Source of the DNA: SKLM01 sp964542755
Lineage (GTDB): Bacteria; Chloroflexota; Anaerolineae; B4-G1
Direction of reading: 5' to 3'
Length of the DNA stretch: 41,181 nucleotides
NCBI GenBank assembly: GCA_964542755.1
Contig: CAZIWL010000028.1
Span: 1-41,181 of the forward strand
Shown: positions 7,329 to 15,005 of the stretch, one piece after another
Layout: each line of letters begins with the position of its first letter
Position numbering within the stretch: the stretch's first letter is position 1
The notes under the pieces: model-generated
Told to the model about the DNA's origin: nothing
Database searches by the model: none
The model's input: the letters and a program-made list of their open reading frames with translations, nothing else
Position numbers and translations under genes: made by a program

Positions 7329-8311
7329 CACTCCTGGGGAAGGAAGGCGTTGGTGAACGCCTCGGCGGGATCGACCTCGCCCTCGATTAGGTCAGCTCCC
7401 CTCATCACCTCGACGGTGTTCCGCCACGCCTCCGGCTCGGACCTGCCCAGCGGTTCCCCGCGCCAGTATGCTAGTGACGCCTCCAGGACTGCGCGCTGCA
7501 CCTCCGCGTTTTCCTCGAGCCCCTCCACATACCCCTTGCAAATCTCGAAAGCTTCGTCAGGGTCTTCCAGGGTGTCCTCCAGCCCACGCAGAAAGGCTCT
7601 GGCAAAGGCCCGGACCAGCTCGGGGTCGTTCTCCAGAACCTCCTCAGAGGCGATGACTCCATTTGAGACGATGGGCGCGTAGTCTGCGACCGAGATCACA
7701 TTCGTCTGGTAGCCACGCTGGCTGAGCTGGACGGGCTCGTTGTTTGCGTAGACCACAGCCGCCTCTACCCTCTCCACAGTCAGGTTCTCCACCGCCGCGT
7801 AGCCGATGACCTCCAGGTCAACCGCGTCGGGGTTGAGATCCGTCGCCGCGATCAGCGCCCTCCAGCCAATGTAGCTCGCCGCCCCGAAGGTCTCAGGTAT
7901 GCCGACCTTCCTACCTTCCAGGTCCGCCGGCGTCTGGATGCCGCTGTCCTCCATGGCGACGACGGCGACGGGAAAGCGCTGCCACCAGTTGACGAAGGTG
8001 ATGACGGGCATCCCTTGAGCCCGGGCCCGCAGCACCTGGTCCCCACTGGCAATGGCAAACGGTGTCCATCCAGCAGCCACCAGCTGGACGCCTTTCGTGT
8101 CGTAGTCCCCATAGTCGAACTCCAGCTCGATACCCTCGTCCGCGAAGTAGCCGCGCTCCACGGCCACGTACCAGGGGGCGAACTGGACGTTGGCAACGAA
8201 CCCCATCGGCAGACGAACGAGGGTCGGTTCCGGTGTCATCGTGGGCGTCTGGAAAGCCCCACATCCTGCCAACGCGACCGCGACCAATAGCAATGCTACG
8301 CTTCTCTTCAT
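7328..8311 (-). CDS. ribY: NMT1/THI5-like substrate-binding lipoprotein, RibY-type
   Basis: 327 residues. The signal peptide MKRSVALLLVAVALAGC ends in a perfect lipobox LAGC, so the mature protein is a lipoprotein anchored at Cys17. A short Thr/Pro linker follows. The body shows the THI5/NMT1 pattern: FAPWYVAVERGYFADEGIEL, a loop with LVAAGWTPFAIASGDQVL, and DLEGRKVGIPETFGAASYIG. Proteins of this family bind thiamin precursors, sulfonates or, in Chloroflexota RibXY systems, riboflavin. The FMN riboswitch upstream favours riboflavin or a precursor. The start has GGAGAGGG 6 nt upstream. It sits between permease and ATPase genes. The symbol rests on context. Confidence 0.85.
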   Translation of the reverse strand: MKRSVALLLVAVALAGCGAFQTPTMTPEPTLVRLPMGFVANVQFAPWYVAVERGYFADEGIELEFDYGDYDTKGVQLVAAGWTPFAIASGDQVLRARAQGMPVITFVNWWQRFPVAVVAMEDSGIQTPADLEGRKVGIPETFGAASYIGWRALIAATDLNPDAVDLEVIGYAAVENLTVERVEAAVVYANNEPVQLSQRGYQTNVISVADYAPIVSNGVIASEEVLENDPELVRAFARAFLRGLEDTLEDPDEAFEICKGYVEGLEENAEVQRAVLEASLAYWRGEPLGRSEPEAWRNTVEVMRGADLIEGEVDPAEAFTNAFLPQE

Positions 8312-8352
8312 GTGTCCCTCTCCTACCTCTACTCTCTATACCTAGCCTGCAG

Positions 8353-8430
8353 GCCCCATCTCCAGGCCCGATTTCCAGACCTGATTTCCAGACCTAGTCT
8401 CCAAGTCCTATCTCCAGATCCAATCTATCG
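8353..8430. repeat. Six 13-bp tandem repeats between permease and binding-protein genes
   Basis: Six consecutive 13-bp units run without gaps. The second and third units are GCCCGATTTCCAG and ACCTGATTTCCAG; the others differ at a few positions, and the last is the most diverged. They lie in the 165-bp gap between the permease and lipoprotein genes of a single transcription unit, so they are transcribed into the message. Confidence 0.8.
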
Positions 8431-8476
8431 ATTCCTAGCATACGGCGCGCGCAGGCGTATGATTCGGGCCCGGGGT

Positions 8477-9247
8477 TCAGCTCGTCTCTGCCTGCCGCCA
8501 CTGGAGGAGCCTTCGCTCGGCCAGGGCCACGGTCCCGTACAGCACCTGCGCCAGGATAACCAGGGTACCGATGCCGACAAAAACCTGTGCCGTGTCGTAG
8601 ACCTGCTGGCCCTGCTTCAGCAGGTACCCGAGTCCTCGATCAGCCGCCACGAATTCCCCCACCACGGCCCCGATGACGGCCAACGTGGCGCCGACTTTCA
8701 GGCCTCCCAGCAACGTGGGCAGCGCTGCAGGCAGTTCCAGCATCCAGATCATCTGCCAGCGGCTCGCCTCCAGGGTGCGCATGAGGTCCTTCAGGTCTTC
8801 GCCCACGCCGCGCACGCCCACGATTGTGTTCACCAGGATGGGGAAGAAGACAATCAGCGCGCAGACGAGGATCTTAGAGAGTATCCCCGACCCGAACCAG
8901 ATGACCAGCAGGGGTGCGATGGCGACCGTAGGTACCGACTGGGAGGCTACGATGAAAGGCGAGAGCAACTGCTCCGCCAGAGGCGAATGGGCCAGGAGGT
9001 AGCCCAGCAGGGTAGCGACCACGGTCCCTGAAGCAAGGCCGATCAGAATCTCGGTCAGCGTCACCTTGGTATGAGCCCAGAGCGTGCCGTTCACGATCAA
9101 CTGCACCCACCGGGACACGACCGCGGCCGGCGAAGGGAGAATGAAATCCGGGTACCCGCTCACCCAGACGATAGCCTGCCATAGGAGCAGAAACAGGGTC
9201 AGGCTCACCAACACCAGGCCGACGCGTGGCCGATATCTCTTGCTCAT
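8477..9247 (-). CDS. ribX: ABC transporter permease, RibX-type
   Basis: 256 residues of the BPD_transp_1 family (SsuC/TauC/ThiX-like). A first membrane segment lies at about 10-30, with further segments across the protein. The coupling-helix EAA-like region reads EDLKDLMRTLEASRWQMIWMLELPAALP (written here only as a landmark near 160-190). The C-terminus has LGYLLKQGQQVYDTAQVF. I use the ATG at 9247, with GGAG 8 nt upstream. The frame is open to 9379, but that part covers the riboswitch terminator and is not coding. It is the first gene after the FMN riboswitch. It should form the channel for the lipoprotein and ATPase downstream. Confidence 0.88.
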   Translation of the reverse strand: MSKRYRPRVGLVLVSLTLFLLLWQAIVWVSGYPDFILPSPAAVVSRWVQLIVNGTLWAHTKVTLTEILIGLASGTVVATLLGYLLAHSPLAEQLLSPFIVASQSVPTVAIAPLLVIWFGSGILSKILVCALIVFFPILVNTIVGVRGVGEDLKDLMRTLEASRWQMIWMLELPAALPTLLGGLKVGATLAVIGAVVGEFVAADRGLGYLLKQGQQVYDTAQVFVGIGTLVILAQVLYGTVALAERRLLQWRQAETS

Positions 9248-9308
9248 GGACGTGACTCCAAACCAGAACCCCTCATCGCATCGGTCCCCGGGGCCCGGCA
9301 CAGACACG

Positions 9309-9342
9309 AAAAAGCCCCGAAGACTGACATGGTCCTCGGGGC
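9309..9342 (-). terminator. Riboswitch terminator
   Basis: On the minus strand the arms GCCCCGAGGAC and GTCTTCGGGGC form an 11-bp stem (one G-T) with a 7-nt loop, followed by TTTTT. It lies between the FMN aptamer and the permease start, 60 nt upstream of the ATG. The 3' arm contains CTTCGGGGC, which is also present exactly in the 5' part of the aptamer (9532-9540). The 5' arm can therefore pair with the aptamer instead. Confidence 0.9.
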
Positions 9343-9376
9343 GCAAACTCGCTTCGCCGTAGTAGACGGCTCGCTT

Positions 9377-9543
9377 CATCTCCTTCCATCCGGACTTTCA
9401 CCGTCGGCTCCGGAATAGACGATCGCCCTGTATCTGAGAGGCGCTTCGTCGTCACCGGATCGACCGCTCGCGCGGCTCGCGGGCTTGGCGGGCCTCAGGC
9501 CCACCTCACCGCCGGTCGGGGATCACACCCTGCCCCGAAGATG
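9377..9543 (-). promoter_or_regulatory. FMN riboswitch aptamer (RFN element)
   Basis: Read on the minus strand, the conserved RFN blocks appear in order: GGGGCAGGGTG, then CCCGACCGGCGGTGA, then AGCCCGCGAGC, then GATCCGGTGA, then ATTCCGGAGCCGACGGTGA and AAGTCCGGATGG. The closing P1 helix pairs CATCTTC (9537-9543) with GGAGATG (9377-9383). The aptamer binds FMN. With the terminator downstream it should switch the transporter operon off when FMN is plentiful. Confidence 0.97.
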
Positions 9544-9565
9544 ATACTTCGATTGTCTAGTTGGG

Positions 9566-9593
9566 ATTATAGTACGCTGGCATCTGCTGTCAA
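9566..9593 (-). promoter_or_regulatory. Promoter of the riboswitch-transporter operon
   Basis: On the minus strand TTGACA (9588-9593) and TATAAT (9566-9571), both perfect consensus hexamers, are 16 bp apart. Transcription would start near 9559, about 16 nt before the aptamer P1 helix. Confidence 0.85.
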
Positions 9594-9779
9594 GTTCACG
9601 TATTCACTCCGGTGCGCTAACGGTCTTCAACCGGCGACCATCTCCGCGATAAGTCGTTAGTGCACCCTATTCACTCATCCGATCTCGATGGCGAACCCTG
9701 TGAGCTGGCGCTGCGGGCCTGGTTGCTTCCCTCGCTGCAGTACCGTAAGCTGGGCCCTGTCACGTGCACAACCAAGACG

Positions 9780-10105
9780 CAGCGAGACAACGCCCGTAAA
9801 CTTCTAGCGGCCATTGACTGGTACCGGGAGAGGCTCGGGTACGAGGTGCGGAACACGTGTCCGCCGGAGGAGCCGATCTAGGCTGACTTCGTCCCGTTGG
9901 AGGGGGCGTGGTCCTCGACCATGGTGGCCGAACCCGCCCCTTCGGGGGCCGCTGCAACTTATCAGTGGAAGATATCGATCGGCTCTGGGAGGAACTCAAG
10001 GATCGGGTCGACGCTATCGAGTCTCTCTTCGAGACTGCGTACGGCGGCCGCAAGTTCACGATTAGGTACCCCGACGGGAACGAGCTGAGTTTTGTGGCAA
10101 ACTAG
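9780..10105 (+). pseudogene. Broken VOC/glyoxalase-family gene
   Basis: The pieces of a vicinal-oxygen-chelate domain protein are spread over two frames. In one frame AAIDWYRERLGYEV (9809-9850) is the typical start of a VOC module. It is cut by a TAG at 9879-9881 and continues in the same frame with ADFVPLEGAW and AEPAPSGAA. The sequence then shifts frame near 9955 and reads NLSVEDIDRLWEELKDR and GGRKFTIRYPDGNELSF up to a stop at 10105, the normal C-terminus of such proteins. One in-frame stop and one frameshift are needed to restore it. The true 5' end is unclear, and no ribosome-binding site is evident. It is probably non-functional. Confidence 0.75.
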
Positions 10106-10137
10106 AGCCGAATCATCCAGCCCGCCCGCTTGAGTCA

Positions 10138-10173
10138 AGAAGCCCCGGGCGCGTGCGTGCCCCCGGGGCTTCT
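10138..10173. terminator. Hairpin between the VOC relic and kbl
   Basis: A 12-bp stem (AGAAGCCCCGGG paired with CCCGGGGCTTCT) with a 12-nt loop lies between convergent genes. Neither side has a good T run, so termination by this hairpin is plausible but not certain. It most likely ends the kbl message from the minus strand. Confidence 0.6.
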
Positions 10174-10199
10174 CTGTCCTTCAGCGCCGTTCTCCGTAG

Positions 10200-11402
10200 C
10201 TAGATGAGGCCTAGCTTCCTTCCGCCCTTCTTGAAGGCCTCAATCGCCGTGTCCAGCTGATCCTCGGTGTGCTCCGTGCAGAGCTGGACCCGAATCCGGG
10301 CCTTCCCCCGCGCCACCATCGGGAAGACAATCGGCAGCACGTAGATCCCCTCCTGCCAAACGTAGTCCGCCAGCCCCTTCGCCGTCTTGCTGTCCCCGCA
10401 CATGATGGGAACAATCGGCGTCTCGCTGTGTCCCGTATCGAAGCCCAGCTCCTTCATCTTGTCCAGGAAGTACGCCCGGTTCTCCCACACCCGCTCCACT
10501 CGCTCTGGATGCGCCTCCATCACGTCGATCGCGGCCACCGTCGCCGCCGCAACGCCGGGCGGCAGCGCCCCGCTGAGCAGCCACGTCCGGGCCTTGTTCA
10601 TCGAGAATTTGATCAGCTCCTCGCTCCCGCTGATGTGACCACCGACGATGCCGAAAGCCTTGGAAAAGGTCCCCATCTCGGCGTGTACTTGGTCGCGCGT
10701 CAGCCCGAAGTGGTTGACGATGCCGCGCCCGCCCTCGCCCAACACGCCCTCGCCGTGAGCGTCGTCCACGTAGACGCCCGCACCGTGTTCCGCGGCAATC
10801 TCAGCTATCTCGGGCAGCGGGGCCAGGTCCCCGTCCATACTGAAGACCCCATCCGTGACGATCCATATATGCTCGTACGCCGGCTGATGCGTCTCAGCCT
10901 CCTCCATGATGCGCCTAAGGTCGTCCACGTCCTTGTGCTTGTAAATCGCCTTGTCGGCCCCCGTAAGACGCATGCCGTCGATGATGGAGCCGTGATTCAG
11001 CTCGTCCGACACGTAGAGGTCGCCCTTCCCGGCCAGCTGGGAGACGATCCCCTGATTCGTCATGAACCCGGTCTGGAACGTGAGCGAGGCCGGCGCGCCC
11101 TTGAACTCCGCCAGGCGCTCGTCCAACTTCCGGTGGAGCGACGTGTCCCCGGCAATCGATCGATCGCTGCCCGCCCCGGCTCCGAACTTCTCCGTGGCGG
11201 CCACCATCGCCTCGACCACCTTCGGATGCGTGGAAAGATTCAAGTAGTTGTTCGAGCAGAGCACGATCACCTTGCGCCCCTCGACCACCGACACCGGCTC
11301 ACTCGGACCCTGAAGCTCCCGCGGCTCCCACGTCAGCCCCTCCTCTTTCAGCCGCTGGTACTCCTCCCCGAGATATGCAATGGGATTTCTCTCAGTCGTC
11401 AT
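10200..11402 (-). CDS. kbl: Glycine C-acetyltransferase (2-amino-3-ketobutyrate CoA ligase)
   Basis: 400 residues, normal length for this PLP-dependent alpha-oxoamine synthase. It cleaves 2-amino-3-oxobutyrate with CoA to glycine and acetyl-CoA, the second step of threonine degradation. Landmarks: SNNYLNLSTHP, the glycine-rich GAGAGSDRSIAGD, DELNHGSIIDG, the Asp of VYVDDAHGEGVLG that holds the pyridine nitrogen, and the PLP Lys in GTFSKAFGIVGGH. The start ATG has GGAGAG about 6 nt upstream. It follows the threonine dehydrogenase gene by 166 bp on the same strand, so the two should act in sequence. The gap shows no feature I recognise. Confidence 0.95.
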   Translation of the reverse strand: MTTERNPIAYLGEEYQRLKEEGLTWEPRELQGPSEPVSVVEGRKVIVLCSNNYLNLSTHPKVVEAMVAATEKFGAGAGSDRSIAGDTSLHRKLDERLAEFKGAPASLTFQTGFMTNQGIVSQLAGKGDLYVSDELNHGSIIDGMRLTGADKAIYKHKDVDDLRRIMEEAETHQPAYEHIWIVTDGVFSMDGDLAPLPEIAEIAAEHGAGVYVDDAHGEGVLGEGGRGIVNHFGLTRDQVHAEMGTFSKAFGIVGGHISGSEELIKFSMNKARTWLLSGALPPGVAAATVAAIDVMEAHPERVERVWENRAYFLDKMKELGFDTGHSETPIVPIMCGDSKTAKGLADYVWQEGIYVLPIVFPMVARGKARIRVQLCTEHTEDQLDTAIEAFKKGGRKLGLI

Positions 11403-11568
11403 GGTTCACTCTCCTCACTAGTTCGATCAAACAGACGCATCACCGATGTGCTGCACCCGCGCAAATCTCCGATCCACGGCCTGGCCCTTCATGGCTCCCT
11501 ACCTCAGCGCAGAGTGCGTTCTCCCGGCTTGGACCAGGACTGGAACCTGCTGTCAGCCCCGAGGTGCG

Positions 11569-12534
11569 CTAGATCTCAAGCCTCTCCCGCAGCGCCGTCA
11601 GCATCCCTTCGACCATCCCCGCCAGATCATATTCCGGTTCCCAGCCCCACTCAGCTCTGGCCGCGCTGTCGTCGATGGCCCGCGGCCAGGAGTCCGCGAT
11701 TTCCTGGCGGTAGTCGGGCTTGTAGGTCACCTCGAACTCGGGGATATGGTTCCGGATTTCGGCTGCCAGCTCCCTGGGGGAGAAGCTCAAGGCAGCCACG
11801 TTGAAGTCAGCGTGGTGCTCCAGCCCATCGAATGGGGCACCCATGAGCATCAGTGCCGCCCGAATGCAGTCCGGCATGTACATCATAGGCAGCACGGTAT
11901 TCTCCTCGAGGAAGCACGTGTACGTCCGGTGCTTCAGTGCATCGTAGAACATCTCGACGGCGTAGTCCGTCGTGCCCCCGCCCGGCAAGGTCTGGCTGCT
12001 GATAACGCCAGGGTAGCGGACGCCCCTTACATCCATGCCAAATCGTTTCACATAGTAGTTGCCGAGGAGCTCACCCGCCACTTTCGTTATGCCGTACATC
12101 GTGCTCGGGCGCATAACCGTCTCCTGTGGCGTGCCTTCCTTGGGTGTCTCAGGCCCAAAGGCGGCGATTGAGCTGGGCCAGAAGACCCGCGAGACAGATC
12201 GCTCCCTGGCGATCTCCAGAACCTTGTAGAGCCCATTGATGTTGACGTTCCAGGCCACGTGAGGCTTTCTCTCGCCCGTGGCGGAGAGGAGAGCGGCCAT
12301 GTGGTAGATCGTGTCGACGTTGTATCGATCCACAATGGCGGCAATCGCTCCTCGCTGCGTCACGTTGAGGAACTCAAAGGGCCCGCCCACCCGAAGACTC
12401 TCGGGCGGTTCAGCGATATCGGTGATGATCACCCGGTCCCCACCGTACTTCTCCCTCAGAGCCACGGACAGTTCGGAACCTATCTGACCGCATGCGCCTG
12501 TTACCAGAATCCTGGGCTCATCCTCTTTGGACAT
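11569..12534 (-). CDS. tdh: L-threonine 3-dehydrogenase, SDR/epimerase type
   Basis: 321 residues. The N-terminus has the extended-SDR nucleotide motif VTGACGQIGSEL. The active site carries the conserved PSSIAAFGP and YGITKVAGE, whose Tyr and Lys are catalytic. The sequence RYPGVIS and the Gly-rich PGGGTTDYAVEMFYDAL are typical of the epimerase-like threonine dehydrogenases, as opposed to the zinc-dependent type. It oxidises L-threonine to 2-amino-3-oxobutyrate with NAD. I take the ATG at 12534, just before EPRILVTGACG, with GGGGG upstream. The frame is open to 12660, but that extension overlaps the leader and promoter. kbl follows and uses its product. Confidence 0.9.
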   Translation of the reverse strand: MSKEDEPRILVTGACGQIGSELSVALREKYGGDRVIITDIAEPPESLRVGGPFEFLNVTQRGAIAAIVDRYNVDTIYHMAALLSATGERKPHVAWNVNINGLYKVLEIARERSVSRVFWPSSIAAFGPETPKEGTPQETVMRPSTMYGITKVAGELLGNYYVKRFGMDVRGVRYPGVISSQTLPGGGTTDYAVEMFYDALKHRTYTCFLEENTVLPMMYMPDCIRAALMLMGAPFDGLEHHADFNVAALSFSPRELAAEIRNHIPEFEVTYKPDYRQEIADSWPRAIDDSAARAEWGWEPEYDLAGMVEGMLTALRERLEI

Positions 12535-12650
12535 AGGTTGATACCCCCTCATACGCCCTACACTGCCACACGGATTCCAGGTCCTCTCCTTGGCAACTTG
12601 TACAACGCGGCAGCATTGGCTTACACGCTCGCTGCCCGTGGACCCTGTCG

Positions 12651-12679
12651 AGTATAGCACACGGGGGTTCTTTTTTCAA
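12651..12679 (-). promoter_or_regulatory. Promoter of tdh-kbl
   Basis: On the minus strand TTGAAA (12674-12679) and TATACT (12651-12656) are 17 bp apart. Transcription from here gives a leader of about 110 nt before the tdh ATG. Confidence 0.65.
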
Positions 12680-12693
12680 CAGCCCCGCCATGC

Positions 12694-12699
12694 TATAAT
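12694..12699 (+). promoter_or_regulatory. -10 box of the alpha-galactosidase gene
   Basis: A perfect TATAAT lies 33 bp before the ATG. The -35 region 17 bp upstream is only a T run (12671-12676) and overlaps the -35 box of the divergent tdh promoter. The two promoters may therefore compete or share a regulator. Confidence 0.5.
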
Positions 12700-12731
12700 G
12701 CGGTGAACGGGACGAAAGAAAAGGGGGAACC

Positions 12732-14948
12732 ATGAGCCGTGCCTTGGGTGGTGGGACACCTACCTGGAGCGGACCGAACCGAGCTGCCATCATTCGCTAC
12801 CAAATCGGTCAGCGCGAAGAGGTGATGGAGATACACGAGCCGAATAAGGCCCGTCACCTCGAGGGGATCCGATTCATCTGGCGGTGGCAGGAGGAGGATG
12901 GAGGGTACCGCATGTGGGTGCGCATCACCCACCGCGGCGAAGAGCCGATTGAGATCCATCACATCGACGTCCTGGAGGCCCCCGTGCCCCGCCTGGGGAG
13001 CCCCCAGCAGGCCTGGTCCATCTACCAGAACGGGTGGCAGTCGTGGACCCCCACTTTCGCGCGGCACCTGGGCAACGGCGTCCACACGACTCCAGAGACG
13101 GGTGGGTATCAGCGTCAGCATCAGCCCCATGGGGAAGCCGCCTCGGAACAGGACATCTCCTCGGAGTGGGTGACCGTTCTGTCCACGACGGGAGCGAAGC
13201 AGCGCGCCTCGGTCCTGGTAGGATTCGTCACCGCCGACAGTCAGTTGTCGGAGGTACGCATCCGCCAGGAGGGCACAGAGATCGTCGCCCGCTGCCACTG
13301 CGATGACATTCGGATCGATCCAGGAGGGTCTTTAGCGTCGGAGACTCTGGTGGTGCGCACCGGGCAGGACCCTCTGTCACTGCTTGAAGGGTGGGCGGAA
13401 GAGATCGGCTCCGAGATGAAGGCTCGAGTTCCATCGGAGCCGCCGACGGGCTGGTGCTCGTGGTACACATTCTACGGGGAGAACACGGCCCAGGACATCG
13501 CCAACAATGTGGCGGCCATCGAGGAACGCGACCTACCACTGGAGGTCATCCTCATCGACGACGGCTACCAGACGACCATCGGCGACTGGTTCTCCTTGAA
13601 TCCTAAGCGGTTTCCCGACGGGATGGAGCCTGTCGCACAGGCCATTCGCCAGGCCGGCCGCCGGGTCGGCATCTGGACGGCGCCCTTTGGCGCCGCGGAG
13701 GATTCCAACCTGTTCAAGGACCATCCAGATTGGTTCCTAAGAGACGAATCTAACGAACCGGTGGTGGGCTGGGTCCACTGGGGGAAGACGTGCTACGCCC
13801 TCGACTGTACACACCCGGAGGTCTTGGCGTGGCTGGGGGAGACCTTCAGACGATTGAAGGAGTCGTGGGATGTCTCCCTGTTCAAGACCGATTTCCTCTT
13901 CGCTGCGGCCCGGCCCGGCCGACGTCACGATCCGACGGCTACGCGCGCCCAGGCCCTCCGCCGCGGACTTCAGACGATCCGCAAAGCCATCGGAGGGCGG
14001 TCGTTTCTCCTCGGTTGTGGGGCGCCGCTGGGCCCGTGCGTAGGCCTGGTCGACGGCATGCGCATCAGCCCGGATGTAGACCCGAATTGGTACCCGGTGT
14101 GGCGCAACGACCTCTCCGCCGTCTCGACGCAGAACGCCCTCCGCAACGTGGTCACTCGGGCGCCGATGCACGGCCGACTTTGGGCGAACGATCCCGACTG
14201 TCTCCTCGTGCGCCAGCGAGGCGAGGATCTGGATCTGGTCCTGAATGAAGTGCGCACACTGGTCTCTATCGTGGCATTGTCCGGTGGGCTGACCCTGGAC
14301 TCAGACGACTTGCCCGCCGTCGACGACGGGCGTCTTAAGTACTTGCGGCAGGCCCTGCCACCCACCAACCTCTCCGCCCGACCTCTCGATCTCTTTGAAA
14401 ACGAGCTGCCGCGCCTTTTCGTGCTCCCTGTCGAGCGCGACTGGGCTCGCTGGTGGGTCGCAGCCGTCATCAATTGGGACGACACCACGAAAGAAACCAC
14501 CATACCGCTGACCGAGCTGGGTCTACCACCGGGACGCTACCACGTCTTTCACTACTGGCGACGCCGCTACCTTGGCGTGGCAGATGACACTCTCACAGTA
14601 GAGCGCCATCAGCCGCACGAGACCGCGGTGCTCCTGCTGAAACCAGTCTCGGACCGACCAGATCTACTGACCACCACGTTCCACGTCTGTCAGGGCGTGG
14701 CTGAGGTGAGTAGCTATCAGTTCGAGATCATCAACGCCAGATCAACCCTCGACCTACGCTTGGAGAAGGCCGGGTCGCAGTTCGGGCGCGTCTTCTTCTC
14801 CGTCCCTGCCGGGTGGCAAGTGACAGAGGCCCACGTCGACGGCCGGGTCCAGGCCCCCGTTCGGGAGGCTCCTTACATCGTCAGCCTCGGCCTGACGCTG
14901 GAGGATCAGGCCACCCTCACCATGGCCTTCGAGCGGACGGCGGGCTAG
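12732..14948 (+). CDS. Alpha-galactosidase, glycoside hydrolase family 36
   Basis: 738 residues with the GH36 layout: an N-terminal beta-sandwich (about 1-230), a TIM-barrel catalytic domain (about 235-560) and a C-terminal beta domain. The barrel starts with GWCSWYTFYGE and continues with EVILIDDGYQ and GIWTAPFGA. The nucleophile is Asp387 in FKTDFLF and the acid/base is Asp448 in RISPDVDPNW. The 61-residue spacing matches the roughly 60 known for the Thermotoga enzyme. It removes terminal alpha-galactosyl residues from oligosaccharides such as raffinose. No signal peptide is seen, so the enzyme is probably cytosolic. The ribosome-binding site AAGGGGGAA is 3 nt before the ATG. No transporter or sugar regulator is adjacent. 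It could act on a related alpha-galactoside; the exact substrate is not readable. Confidence 0.92.
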   Translation: MSRALGGGTPTWSGPNRAAIIRYQIGQREEVMEIHEPNKARHLEGIRFIWRWQEEDGGYRMWVRITHRGEEPIEIHHIDVLEAPVPRLGSPQQAWSIYQNGWQSWTPTFARHLGNGVHTTPETGGYQRQHQPHGEAASEQDISSEWVTVLSTTGAKQRASVLVGFVTADSQLSEVRIRQEGTEIVARCHCDDIRIDPGGSLASETLVVRTGQDPLSLLEGWAEEIGSEMKARVPSEPPTGWCSWYTFYGENTAQDIANNVAAIEERDLPLEVILIDDGYQTTIGDWFSLNPKRFPDGMEPVAQAIRQAGRRVGIWTAPFGAAEDSNLFKDHPDWFLRDESNEPVVGWVHWGKTCYALDCTHPEVLAWLGETFRRLKESWDVSLFKTDFLFAAARPGRRHDPTATRAQALRRGLQTIRKAIGGRSFLLGCGAPLGPCVGLVDGMRISPDVDPNWYPVWRNDLSAVSTQNALRNVVTRAPMHGRLWANDPDCLLVRQRGEDLDLVLNEVRTLVSIVALSGGLTLDSDDLPAVDDGRLKYLRQALPPTNLSARPLDLFENELPRLFVLPVERDWARWWVAAVINWDDTTKETTIPLTELGLPPGRYHVFHYWRRRYLGVADDTLTVERHQPHETAVLLLKPVSDRPDLLTTTFHVCQGVAEVSSYQFEIINARSTLDLRLEKAGSQFGRVFFSVPAGWQVTEAHVDGRVQAPVREAPYIVSLGLTLEDQATLTMAFERTAG

Positions 14949-15005
14949 CCATGGGCTTGAGGGCCCATCCACCGTCCGCACGGCGCCAACTCGGTTCCAG
15001 AGACT

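Noticed and set aside
9247..9379. N-terminal extension of the permease frame
   Set aside because: It would translate the riboswitch terminator and part of the aptamer; the ATG at 9247 has a ribosome-binding site.
10269..11804. Plus-strand ORF of 511 codons opposite kbl and tdh
   Set aside because: Shadow of the two genes on the other strand; no domain and no ribosome-binding site.
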